The notes under the pieces were generated by a model. The model was given only the letters and a program-made list of their open reading frames with translations. It had not been told where the DNA came from and did no database searches. The translations under genes were made by a program, and so were the position numbers. Shown here in pieces: positions 43,733-52,081 of a stretch of 64,000 bases of DNA (position 1 is the stretch's first letter; each line of letters opens with the position of its first letter). The DNA comes from Bradyrhizobium hereditatis (GTDB taxonomy: Bacteria > Pseudomonadota > Alphaproteobacteria > Rhizobiales > Xanthobacteraceae). Location: NCBI RefSeq assembly GCF_020329435.1, contig NZ_JAGKJK010000010.1, positions 124,001-188,000 on the forward strand, in the 5' to 3' direction.

Positions 43733-45472
43733 ATGCGCCGCGCAATCCCGTTACTTGCCCTGCTCGCCGCCGCGTTATGGCCAGCGCCTTCCCTCGCCCA
43801 GCTACGCAACCAGCTCGGGCCGCTTTGCACGACCGACACCACGCCGGCCGATCAGCAGATCGACGCCTGCAACAAGATCATCGCGCTGAAGGTGTTTTCC
43901 GGCGAGAAGCTCGCGACCATCTATTTCTGGCGCGCGATCGGCTGGAACAGGAAGGGTAACTACACGCAGGTGATCGCCGATGCCAGCGAGGCGATCCGCC
44001 TGCACGCCAGCGTCGCCGCCTACAATCTGCGCGGCTCCGCCTATTACGACAAGGGCGAGTACGACATCGCCATTGCCGACTTCAACGACGGGCTGCGGAT
44101 GGGCCCGCCGAGCGGCATCATCTATCACAACCGCGGCAACGCCTGGCGCGAAAAGGGCGAATACGCCAAGGCGATCGCCGACTACGATCAAGCGGTCAAA
44201 TTCGGTCCGCCATCTGCCTTCTCCTGGCAGAACCGCGGCATATCGAAACGCGCGCTCGGCGATCTCGACGGCGCGCTGGCCGACATCAATGAAGCGATCC
44301 GCCTCGATCCTCAATTGCCGCAGCCATTGACCAGCCGCTCGGTGATCTGGCGCGCCAGGGGCGATTTCGATCGCGCCATCGCCGATACTACGGAGGCGAT
44401 CCGGCTCGCCAAGGCCAAGGCGCCGACCAACATCATGACCCCGCCCGGCAGCGTGCTGATTTCGGCCTACAGCCAGCGCGCCCTCGCCTACGAGGCGAAG
44501 GGCGATCTGATCCGCGCCAGGCAGGATTACGCTGCGTTGCTCGAAGGCAAGGCTTCCGACGCCGGCAGCAAGGCCAATCAGGCAACCGCCAAGGTTCGCC
44601 TGTCGCTATTGTCGGAGGCGATCGCGCCGGCCTCTCAGCGAATGGCAAAGGAGGCGGTGGCTGCGCCGAGTGCGGCGGCACCGGCCGCGTCTGCGGATAC
44701 GGCAAGCCCGCCCCCACCTCGCGCCACGGAGCAGCGCCAGCGTGCCGAGACAAGCCGGCGCGTGGCGCTAGTGATCGGCAACGGCGCCTACGCGCATGTC
44801 AAGCCGTTACCCAATCCGACCAACGATGCGCGCGCGATGGCAAAGAGTCTGCGCGACATCGGCTTCGTGGTCACCGAAGGCACCGATCTCGACCGCATCG
44901 CGATGCAAGCCACGATCCGCGACTTCCTGCGCAACGCGGCGCGGGCGCAGGTGGCGGTAGTCTATTTTGCCGGGCACGGCGTGCAGATCGACGGCCGCAA
45001 TTACCTCGTGCCGATCGACATCCAGCTTCGCCCCGGCAGCGGCGTCACCGAAACGATGATGGACCTCGATACGATCATGGCCGGTCTCGATGATCAGATC
45101 CGCACCAACATCCTGATCCTCGATGCCTGCCGCAACAATCCGATGGCGCCGAAACTGGCTTCCGCCGGCCCGGCACGCGATATCGAAGCCGGCTCGGGGT
45201 TGGCCGCCCCCGCCACGCTCGGTACGGGGGCGACGCGCGGCGCGGGCACGCTGATCGCATTTGCCACCGCGCCTGGCCAGGTCGCGCTCGACGGCGAAGG
45301 CGCCAACAGCCCGTTCTCCGCGGCGCTGTCGCGCCACATCGGCACGCCGGGGCTGGAAGTGCAGCAGATGCTGACGCGAGTGCGCGCCGAAGTCGTCGCC
45401 GCGACCAAAGGCAAGCAGGTGCCGTGGTCGAATTCGTCGCTGCTGGGGGAGGTCTATCTGGCAGAGAAATGA
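43733..45472 (+). CDS. Exported TPR-caspase (peptidase C14 family) protein
   Basis: A 579-residue protein. A signal peptide (MRRAIPLLALLAAALWPAPSLAQ) is followed by five to six tetratricopeptide units (about 60-290), a Pro/Ala-rich linker, and a caspase-like domain starting at RVALVIGNGAYAHV (near 342). The catalytic dyad is visible: His in YFAGHGVQ near residue 413 and Cys in LILDACRNNP near 464. Such metacaspase-like enzymes are usually Arg/Lys-specific or inactive scaffolds; this one keeps both residues. With a signal peptide it should act in the periplasm, so a classical abortive-infection role is less likely. It diverges from the methyltransferase-like gene. Confidence 0.92.
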   Translation: MRRAIPLLALLAAALWPAPSLAQLRNQLGPLCTTDTTPADQQIDACNKIIALKVFSGEKLATIYFWRAIGWNRKGNYTQVIADASEAIRLHASVAAYNLRGSAYYDKGEYDIAIADFNDGLRMGPPSGIIYHNRGNAWREKGEYAKAIADYDQAVKFGPPSAFSWQNRGISKRALGDLDGALADINEAIRLDPQLPQPLTSRSVIWRARGDFDRAIADTTEAIRLAKAKAPTNIMTPPGSVLISAYSQRALAYEAKGDLIRARQDYAALLEGKASDAGSKANQATAKVRLSLLSEAIAPASQRMAKEAVAAPSAAAPAASADTASPPPPRATEQRQRAETSRRVALVIGNGAYAHVKPLPNPTNDARAMAKSLRDIGFVVTEGTDLDRIAMQATIRDFLRNAARAQVAVVYFAGHGVQIDGRNYLVPIDIQLRPGSGVTETMMDLDTIMAGLDDQIRTNILILDACRNNPMAPKLASAGPARDIEAGSGLAAPATLGTGATRGAGTLIAFATAPGQVALDGEGANSPFSAALSRHIGTPGLEVQQMLTRVRAEVVAATKGKQVPWSNSSLLGEVYLAEK

Positions 45473-45494
45473 GAAGTGTGCACGACCCTCACCC

Positions 45495-45610
45495 CGTCAT
45501 TGCGAGCGAAGCGAAGCAATCCATCTCTCCGCACGGGGGACAGATGGATTGCTTCGTTGCTTCAGCGCAAAATTGCTCTGCAATTGTGTCGCGAGCTTCT
45601 CGCAATGACG
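45495..45610. repeat. Dispersed inverted repeat, family A copy 3
   Basis: Left arm CGTCATTGCGAGCGAAGCG with GAAGCAATCCATCT, right arm TGGATTGCTTCGTTGCTTC, but the final CTCGCAATGACG is pushed away by about 30 extra bases (GCGCAAAATTGCTCTGCAAT) that form a small hairpin of their own. It separates the caspase gene from the convergent MetE-like gene. Confidence 0.85.
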
Positions 45611-45621
45611 GGCAGAGAGAC

Positions 45622-46740
45622 TTACTTCCCCCACACCTCGTTCGCCACCTCTACCGCGAGGCTGAGCTTGGCCCACTGCTCCTCCTCGGAGAGGATGTTG
45701 CCTTCCTCGGTCGAGGCAAAGCCGCATTGTGGCGAGACCGCAAGCTGCTCCAGCGGCGCGAACTTGGCGGCCTCCTCGAGGCGGCGCTTGACGTCATCCT
45801 TCTTCTCGAGCTCGCCGAACTTCGAGGTGATGACGCCGACCACCACGACCTTGTTGCCCTTCGGCAAGTATCGCAGCGGCTCGAAACCACCGGCGCGGTC
45901 GGAATCATATTCAAGGAAGTAGCCGTCGTAATTGGTGCCAGCCAACAACGTCTCCGCGACAGGCTCGTAACCGCCGGAGGAGATCCAGGTCGAGCGGAAA
46001 TTGCCGCGGCAGACGTGAGTGGTGATCACCATATCGGCCGGCCGCTCGGCCAGTGCATAATTGATGATGCGCGCGTAGATCTCCTGCAGGCCGTCGGGAT
46101 TGTCGCCGCGATCGCGCGCCTTCTGCAATTCGTCCTGCGAGCAGAGATAGGCCCACACGGTATCGTCGAACTGCAGGTAACGGCAGCCGGCGTCGTAAAA
46201 CGCCTTGACCGCCTTGCGATAGGTCTTGCCGAGGTCGAGGAAGAATTCCTCGAGGTCGGGATAGACCTCCTTCGAGATCGACTTGCGGCCGCCGCGGAAG
46301 TGCAGCACCGACGGCGAGGGGATCGCCATCTTCGGCGTGACATGCGCGGTCTCGGCATGCTTCTTCAGGAAGCGGAAATGATCCAGCATCGGGTGATTGT
46401 CGGGGAAATCGAGTTTGCCGATGACGCGGACGGCGTCATGGCGGGTCTCGACGCCCGCGAACTGAATGCCCGTTTCGGGGTGGAACAGTTCGCACCCCGT
46501 GAGCTTGGCGAGAAAATCGAAATGCCACCAGGAGCGGCGGAATTCGCCGTCGGTTGCGAGCTTCAGGCCGATCGAGGCCTGCTTGTGCACGACCTTTTCA
46601 ATCTCGAGATCTTCGGCCTTGCGCAGGTCCTCCGCCGTGATCTCGCCCTTCTCCAGCTTGGCGCGCGCCTCCTTGATGCGCGGCGGCCGTAACAGACTGC
46701 CGACCTCGTCGGCGCGGAACGGGGGCTTGGTTCTCTGCAT
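45622..46740 (-). CDS. MetE C-terminal-like cobalamin-independent methyltransferase
   Basis: A 372-residue single-domain member of the MetE/UROD superfamily, about half the length of full MetE. The zinc ligands of the family can be placed: His and Cys in TTHVCRGNF, Glu in FLEYDSDRAGG, and the last Cys in SPQCGFAS. Relatives of this size transfer methyl groups to thiols and can make methionine from other methyl donors. ATG 46740 has GGGAG eight bases upstream. It lies 19 bases after livF on the same strand, so it is probably the last gene of the liv operon. Confidence 0.88.
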   Translation of the reverse strand: MQRTKPPFRADEVGSLLRPPRIKEARAKLEKGEITAEDLRKAEDLEIEKVVHKQASIGLKLATDGEFRRSWWHFDFLAKLTGCELFHPETGIQFAGVETRHDAVRVIGKLDFPDNHPMLDHFRFLKKHAETAHVTPKMAIPSPSVLHFRGGRKSISKEVYPDLEEFFLDLGKTYRKAVKAFYDAGCRYLQFDDTVWAYLCSQDELQKARDRGDNPDGLQEIYARIINYALAERPADMVITTHVCRGNFRSTWISSGGYEPVAETLLAGTNYDGYFLEYDSDRAGGFEPLRYLPKGNKVVVVGVITSKFGELEKKDDVKRRLEEAAKFAPLEQLAVSPQCGFASTEEGNILSEEEQWAKLSLAVEVANEVWGK

Positions 46741-46759
46741 GGTCTCAACTCCCATCAAT

Positions 46760-47476
46760 CTAGTGCGCTCCGGCGCCGGCCACGCCGAGATAGCGTTCGA
46801 GTACGGCGGGATCGGCCTTTAGCGCGCTGCTGGCCGCATCATGCACGACCGCGCCGCGTTCCAATATCACAACCCGATCTGCCAGCCCCAGAATCTTTTG
46901 CGCATTCTGCTCGACGATGATGGAGCAGATGCCCCCCGAGCGGGTGATCGTGCCGAGCGCCCGGAGCAGTTCCTCGACGATGATCGGCGCCAGCCCCTCG
47001 GTCGGCTCGTCCAGCAGCAGGACCTTCGGGTTGAGGGTGAGCGCGCGGCCGATCGCCAGCATCTGCTGCTCGCCGCCGGAAAGCTGGTTGCCGAAATTAT
47101 TGCGGCGCTCCTTCAGCCGCGGAAACATCTCGTAAACCTTTTCCACGGTCCAGGGGCCGGGCTGGGCCACAGCGGTCATGTTCTCCTCGACCGTCAGCGA
47201 GCGGAAGATATTGCGCTCCTGCGGCACCCAGCCGATTCCGGCCCGCGCCCGCTGGTCCGACCGCATCGCGGTGATATCAAGCCCGCCAAGCGCAATCGTG
47301 CCGCCGAAGCGGCGCGTGATGCCCACGATCGAGTTGATCAGCGTGGTCTTGCCGGTGCCGTTGCGGCCCAAGAGTGCCAGCACCTGGCCCTCGCCGAGCG
47401 TCAGCGACATCGAGGGCAGCACCACCGCCTCGCCGTAGCCGGCGCGCAAGGCATCAATCGCGAGAAGCTCAGGCAT
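46760..47476 (-). CDS. livF: LivF-type branched-chain amino acid ABC transporter ATPase
   Basis: A 238-residue ATPase with Walker A LLGRNGTGKTTL, signature LSGGEQQML, Walker B VLLLDEPTEGLAP and the switch His replaced in context by IIVEQNAQ, typical of LivF. It forms the ATPase heterodimer with LivG, whose gene overlaps by eight bases. The MetE-like gene follows closely. Confidence 0.93.
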   Translation of the reverse strand: MPELLAIDALRAGYGEAVVLPSMSLTLGEGQVLALLGRNGTGKTTLINSIVGITRRFGGTIALGGLDITAMRSDQRARAGIGWVPQERNIFRSLTVEENMTAVAQPGPWTVEKVYEMFPRLKERRNNFGNQLSGGEQQMLAIGRALTLNPKVLLLDEPTEGLAPIIVEELLRALGTITRSGGICSIIVEQNAQKILGLADRVVILERGAVVHDAASSALKADPAVLERYLGVAGAGAH

Positions 47477-48221
47477 GGACGGCCTCGCCGAGATACACCG
47501 CCTTCACTTGCGGATCCCGCGCCACTTCGTCCGGCGGGCCCTCCACCAGCATGGCACCGTTGACCAGCACCGAAATGCGGTCGGCAAAGGAAAACACCAG
47601 ATCCATGTCGTGCTCGATCAATAATACCGTAACGTCGCGCGGCAGCGCGGCGACCGCCGCCAGAATGTCGTGCCGCTCGCTTTCGGGCACGCCGGCGGCG
47701 GGCTCATCGAGCAGCAGCACACGCGGACGGGTGGCAATCGCCACCGCAATTTCGAGCAAGCGCTGCTTGCCATAGGGCAGCGTCGCCGTGCGCTCGTTCA
47801 TCACGTCGAGCAGATGAAAACGCCCGAGCGTTTCGGCGATTTCCTGGTTGACGTCGCCGCGCGTGCCCATCCGCCGCCACCAGTCGCCGCCGCGGCCAAG
47901 CCGTTCTGAGACGGCAAGCCCAATGGTTTCGAGCGGGGTCAGGTCTGCATAGAGCTGGTTGATCTGGAACGTGCGCGACAGCCCGCGCAGCACCCGCTTG
48001 TGAACGGCGAGATCGGTGATGTCGTTGCCTTCGAGCAGGATGCGCCCTCCATTGGGCTTCAGCACGCCGGTCAGAAGGTTGATGACGGTGGTCTTGCCGG
48101 CGCCGTTCGGCCCGATCAGGGCATGGCGGGCGCCCTGCTCCACTTTCAGCGACAAATCGCGCGTGACCTTCAGGCCGCCAAAGGATTTTTCCAGCCCCCT
48201 GGTTTCGAGTGCGATCGTCAT
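47469..48221 (-). CDS. livG: LivG-type branched-chain amino acid ABC transporter ATPase
   Basis: A 250-residue ATPase with GPNGAGKTTVINLLTG, the LivG-type RTFQINQLY Q-loop, the LPYGKQRLLEIA signature variant, VLLLDEPAAGV and IEHDMDLVF. ATG 48221 overlaps the livM stop by four bases (ATGA), which fixes the start; an in-frame extension to 48296 lies inside livM. Works with LivF, LivH and LivM. Confidence 0.94.
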   Translation of the reverse strand: MTIALETRGLEKSFGGLKVTRDLSLKVEQGARHALIGPNGAGKTTVINLLTGVLKPNGGRILLEGNDITDLAVHKRVLRGLSRTFQINQLYADLTPLETIGLAVSERLGRGGDWWRRMGTRGDVNQEIAETLGRFHLLDVMNERTATLPYGKQRLLEIAVAIATRPRVLLLDEPAAGVPESERHDILAAVAALPRDVTVLLIEHDMDLVFSFADRISVLVNGAMLVEGPPDEVARDPQVKAVYLGEAVHA

Positions 48222-49249
48222 GGCGCATCGCTTTCGGGGACGGCAACGACGGCTTTTCGTCCGGCGATCTGCCGGATGATGAGGTTCGGGAGCCACAGCG
48301 CCCAGCGATGCATGCGATCACGGCCGACCAGCACGATCACGACCAGAACGAGCCCGATCCAGAACAGCCAGTATTGCGGCGTGATGGTCTGAAACAGCTC
48401 CTGCAGCATCTTGAAGACGACCGCGCCGATCAGCCCGCCATAGAGATAGCCGGTGCCGCCGATGACGAGCACCAGCATCAGATCGGCCGAGCGCTCGAAT
48501 GCGAATACGTCGAGCGAGGCCAGCGCCGTGGTCTGGGTAAACAGCGCGCCGGCGATGCCCGCATAGAACGCCGCGACCGTATAGATCGCGATCAGACGGC
48601 GGTTGACGGGCACGCCGATCGCGGATGCCCTGAGCGGATTGTTCTTGATGGCGCGCAGCGACAGGCCGAACGGCGAATTCACGATGCGTCGCGCCAGGAG
48701 AAACAGCAGGAACAGGACGATCAGGGAATAGAAGAAGCCGGTCTTGCCGAACATGTCGAATGCGAACATGCCCAGAATTGGCTGCATCTCGATGCCTTGC
48801 AACCCGTCGGTGCCGCCGGTGATGTTGGAGAAGCGCTCCGCCAGCGCCTCCAGCAGCAGCGCGATGCCGAGCGTCACCATCAGCCGCGTCAGGTCGACGC
48901 CGCGGATGACGAGAAAGCTCGTGAGGAAGCCGAGCACCATGGCGATGAGGCCGGCGACGACCAGTGCGATCACCGGCTCGTTGATGATGCCGTGCAGCGC
49001 CATCAGCCCCGCCGAATAGGCTCCGACGCCGAAGAACGCCGCGTGTCCGAGCGAAACAATCCCCGCATACCCAAGAATCAGATCGAGCGACAGCGTGAAC
49101 AACGCCAGCCGCAGAATGTCGGTCATGATCAGGTAGCGGGACGGAAACAGGAACGCGCAGGACAGCGCGAGCATCCAGAACGCGATTTCGGCCGGGCGCC
49201 AGCGGGCGCGGGCGATCGCATGGGATGAAACATCGGAGACCGCGTTCAT
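48218..49249 (-). CDS. livM: LivM-type ABC transporter permease
   Basis: A 343-residue membrane protein with about ten hydrophobic segments and the LivM motifs GYAGIVSLGHAAFFGVGAYSAG and the cytoplasmic loop SPFGLSLRAIKNNPLRASAIG that couples to the ATPases. It starts seven bases after the livH stop. It makes the membrane channel with LivH. Confidence 0.94.
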   Translation of the reverse strand: MNAVSDVSSHAIARARWRPAEIAFWMLALSCAFLFPSRYLIMTDILRLALFTLSLDLILGYAGIVSLGHAAFFGVGAYSAGLMALHGIINEPVIALVVAGLIAMVLGFLTSFLVIRGVDLTRLMVTLGIALLLEALAERFSNITGGTDGLQGIEMQPILGMFAFDMFGKTGFFYSLIVLFLLFLLARRIVNSPFGLSLRAIKNNPLRASAIGVPVNRRLIAIYTVAAFYAGIAGALFTQTTALASLDVFAFERSADLMLVLVIGGTGYLYGGLIGAVVFKMLQELFQTITPQYWLFWIGLVLVVIVLVGRDRMHRWALWLPNLIIRQIAGRKAVVAVPESDAP

Positions 49250-49256
49250 AGCGTGC

Positions 49257-50126
49257 TCACCGCGCGGCGGCGCGGCCGAACAGGCCGTTCGGACGCCAGA
49301 TCAGGATCACGATCATGATGGTGTAGATGACGAATGGTCCCATCTTCGGCACGTAATATTTGCCGGCAACGTCGCCGATGCCGAGCAGCAGTGAAGCGAG
49401 GAACGGCCCGGTGATGCTGGAGGATCCGCCGACGGTGACGACGATCAGGAAGTAGATCATGAACTTCAGCGGAAAGTACGGATCGAGCCCGAGTATCTCG
49501 GCGCTGAGAGCGCCGCCCAGTCCCGCCAGCCCGCAGCCGAACGCAAACGTGAAGGCGAAGACCTGCGGCACGTTGATGCCAAGCCCGCTGGCGACGCGGG
49601 GATCATCGACCGCGGCACGCAGGCGGCTGCCAAACCGGGTTTTCGACAGTATCAGTTGCAGAGCGACCGTGAGCAGACCGCAGATCACGATGATCATCAA
49701 TCGGTAACGGCCGATGCCGACGCCGAAGAAGTCGAACTGGCCTTCGAGCGCCGCGGGCAGCTTGATGAAGATGCGCGACGATCCCATGATGTAGTCCACG
49801 GCGGCTACCGACATGAAGGTCAGGCCGATCGTGAACAGCACCTGGTCGAGATGGCTGCGGGTGTAGAGATGGCGGTAGAGCGTCCGCTCCAGCAGCACGC
49901 CGATCGCCGCGGCCGTGACAAAGGCGAGCGGAAGCGCCGCGAAGAACGGCCAGCCGGAATTATTCACCAGTACTGCGCAGATATAGCCCCCCGCCATGGC
50001 GAAGGCGCCATGGGCCAGATTGACGAAATTCATCAGACCGAGCGTCACCGCCAGCCCACAGGCCAGCACGAAGAGCAGCATGCCGTAGGCGACACCGTCG
50101 AACAGGATGGTGAACAAAGTGGTCAT
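49257..50126 (-). CDS. livH: LivH-type ABC transporter permease
   Basis: A 289-residue membrane protein with about eight hydrophobic segments and the family segment LGLMNFVNLAHGAFAMAGGY near the start, then the coupling loop TRFGSRLRAAVDDPRVASGLGIN. It is separated from livK by a family B repeat, which may reduce read-through so that the binding protein is made in excess. Confidence 0.94.
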   Translation of the reverse strand: MTTLFTILFDGVAYGMLLFVLACGLAVTLGLMNFVNLAHGAFAMAGGYICAVLVNNSGWPFFAALPLAFVTAAAIGVLLERTLYRHLYTRSHLDQVLFTIGLTFMSVAAVDYIMGSSRIFIKLPAALEGQFDFFGVGIGRYRLMIIVICGLLTVALQLILSKTRFGSRLRAAVDDPRVASGLGINVPQVFAFTFAFGCGLAGLGGALSAEILGLDPYFPLKFMIYFLIVVTVGGSSSITGPFLASLLLGIGDVAGKYYVPKMGPFVIYTIMIVILIWRPNGLFGRAAAR

Positions 50127-50152
50127 GGAAGGGCAAAAGAACCTTTAGGACT

Positions 50153-50267
50153 CGTCATTCCGGGGCAGCGCCCCAGCGCTGAACCCGGAATCTCTTGCAA
50201 CAACCTCGAGATCTCAGGTGCGCAAATTGCGCACCATAGTTCGCGCTCCACGCGCCCCGGGATGACC
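50153..50267. repeat. Dispersed inverted repeat, family B copy 2
   Basis: CGTCATTCCGGGGC...GAACCCGGAATC at the left and GCGCCCCGGGATGAC at the right are inverted; GGTGCGCAAATTGCGCACC inside is a further perfect hairpin. It fills the gap between livK and livH, and so may set their ratio. Confidence 0.85.
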
Positions 50268-50272
50268 TTCGG

Positions 50273-51445
50273 TCACTTCTTCGTCTTGCCGGAGTCCTTC
50301 ACTGCCTCGAAAGTCGCGAACTCGACATTGTAGAGTTCGCCGTCGACTTTCTCGACCTTGCGGATGTAGATGTTCTGGACGATATCGCGGGTCTCCGGGT
50401 CGATCATGATCGGGCCGCGCGGGCTCTCCCACTTCATGCCCTTCATAGCCGCGATCAGCGCATCGCCGTCCGTCTTGCCGCCGGTCTTCTTCAGCGCCTC
50501 GTAGATCAGGCGGATGCCGTCATAGCCGCCGACCGCCATGAAGCCCGGGCGCTGGCCGAACGCTTTCTTGTAGGCGGCGACGAATTCCTTATTGGCCGCC
50601 GAGGGATGCGCGGCGGAATAGAGATGCGCCGTTACCGTGCCGAGCGCGGCGTCGCCCATGCCGTTGAGCAGGTCGTCGTCCATCACGTCGCCGGGGCCGA
50701 TCACCTTGATGCCGGCCTTGTCGAGGCCGCGTTCGGCATACTGCTTCATGAAGTTGCCGCCCTGTCCGGCCGGCACGAACACGAACACGGCGTCGGGCTT
50801 GGAGTCCTTCATGCGCTGCAGAAATGGAGCAAAATCAGGATTTTGCAGCGGCACCTTCACTTCTTCGACGATCTCGCCGCCACCGGCGGTGAAGTTCTGC
50901 TTGAAGAAGTTCAGCGCGTCGTTACCTGGCGCATAATCGGAGGTCAGCGTCGCGACCTTCTTGATGCCGTTCTTGGCGGCCCAGTCGCCGATGATGGTCG
51001 AGGACTGCGCCAGCGTGAACGAGGTGCGCACGATGTAGGGCGAACGCTCGGTGATGATCGAGGTGCCCGCCGCCATCACGATTTGCGGAATCTTGGCCTG
51101 CGTCGCCAGCGGCGCGGCGGCAAGGGCCGCCGGCGTCACGCCGAAGCCGGCGATGAAATTGACCTTGTCGTTGACGATCAGTTCCTGCGCGAGGCGCTTG
51201 GTGTTGTCGGGAACCGCCGCGTCGTCCTTAAGGATGACCTCGATCTTCTTGCCGGCGACGGTGTCGCCGTTCTGCTGCATGTAGAGCTTGACCGCGTTGT
51301 CGATCTGCTTGCCGGTCGACGCCTGGCCGCCGGTCATCGGCACAATCAGACCGATCTTGACCGTGTCCTGGGCATGCGCCGGCGCGATCGTCAGCAGCGC
51401 GGCGATCGAGCCTGCGGCCAGCAACAATTGATTGCGAATAGACAT
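50273..51445 (-). CDS. livK: Periplasmic amino-acid-type binding protein of an ABC importer
   Basis: A 390-residue exported protein. The signal peptide MSIRNQLLLAAGSIAALLTIAPAHAQ leads into DTVKIGLIVPMTGGQASTGKQ, the Leu/Ile/Val-binding fold (periplasmic binding protein type 1). Substrate is not set by sequence: many such proteins bind aromatic acids, amides or branched-chain amino acids. I chose ATG 51445, which has GGGGGAG eight to nine bases upstream; ATG 51451 lies too close to that site. First gene of the operon K-H-M-G-F-MetE-like. Confidence 0.93.
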   Translation of the reverse strand: MSIRNQLLLAAGSIAALLTIAPAHAQDTVKIGLIVPMTGGQASTGKQIDNAVKLYMQQNGDTVAGKKIEVILKDDAAVPDNTKRLAQELIVNDKVNFIAGFGVTPAALAAAPLATQAKIPQIVMAAGTSIITERSPYIVRTSFTLAQSSTIIGDWAAKNGIKKVATLTSDYAPGNDALNFFKQNFTAGGGEIVEEVKVPLQNPDFAPFLQRMKDSKPDAVFVFVPAGQGGNFMKQYAERGLDKAGIKVIGPGDVMDDDLLNGMGDAALGTVTAHLYSAAHPSAANKEFVAAYKKAFGQRPGFMAVGGYDGIRLIYEALKKTGGKTDGDALIAAMKGMKWESPRGPIMIDPETRDIVQNIYIRKVEKVDGELYNVEFATFEAVKDSGKTKK

Positions 51446-51800
51446 GAGCATCTCTCCCCCTATCGGCCTTGTGTCTCGCACCGAGTCCCCGGCCCTTGAT
51501 ATCTCACCATAACCCAGTTTTTCGGCCGGGTAGCGCGGCAACATGGCGTCCTTGGCCGCCCTGTTGTCAATCGGACCATTGGCGTGTCGCAATGAGGAAG
51601 CCAGCGCTGCTGCAACTGACGCGCAAATGCGACGCGGTACTATAGTATGATCCTTGGCCTGCCCAACGCTCCCGGTCCGCCCTATTTGTACGATTGTACA
51701 AATAAAATGGTCCTGTCAACAAGACGCGCCTGCACTGGCCCCGCAAGAGCGGTGCCCTAAATCCATCATCCTGAAAGGATACAGTTGTAATCTACTGCCG
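51446..51800. other. Divergent regulatory region, livK operon and lipoprotein gene
   Basis: The 355 bases hold the start signals of two divergent transcripts. The outstanding feature is the palindrome at 51684-51703 described separately. Apart from that I see no gene; the livK-side frame open to 51592 codes for unlikely residues. Confidence 0.55.
51684..51703. promoter_or_regulatory. Perfect palindromic operator candidate
   Basis: ATTTGTAC and GTACAAAT are exact inverted arms of eight bases around GATT. The form and length fit a site for a TetR- or GntR-type dimer. It is about 240 bases upstream of livK and 98 bases upstream of the lipoprotein gene; no regulator gene of those families lies beside it in the window. 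Confidence 0.6.
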
Positions 51801-52073
51801 ATGACGACCAGCGCGCGCCACATAGCCACGATCCTCACCGTTGCCCTCGCGGGCGCCGGCTTGACCGGTTGTGGAACCGTCAATGAGAAGATCTCGGCGG
51901 GAGTGAGCGACGCCATTCCGGCCTGGGCCGGCGGCCTGCCGGCGGATGCTCCGCCGCGTCCCGGAACCGTGCAGTATGACGAGTTCATGAGGGAGCGCGA
52001 GCGGAAGCGGCTGTTGCCGGCTTCCGAACGCGGCGAGGATACAAAGCCCGCGCCTTCGTCGCAGCCCCGCTGA
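51801..52073 (+). CDS. Small lipoprotein of unknown function
   Basis: A 90-residue protein. Its signal sequence (ARHIATILTVALAGAGLTGC) ends in a lipobox LTGC, so the mature protein should be lipid-anchored at Cys24. The rest is about 65 residues, with WAGGLPADAPPRPG followed by YDEFMRERERKRLL, a pattern seen in many rhizobial small lipoproteins without assigned role. ATG 51801 gives the lipoprotein signal; the open frame begins further up at 51654 but those residues do not fit. Confidence 0.75.
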   Translation: MTTSARHIATILTVALAGAGLTGCGTVNEKISAGVSDAIPAWAGGLPADAPPRPGTVQYDEFMRERERKRLLPASERGEDTKPAPSSQPR

Positions 52074-52081
52074 CGCCCTCC

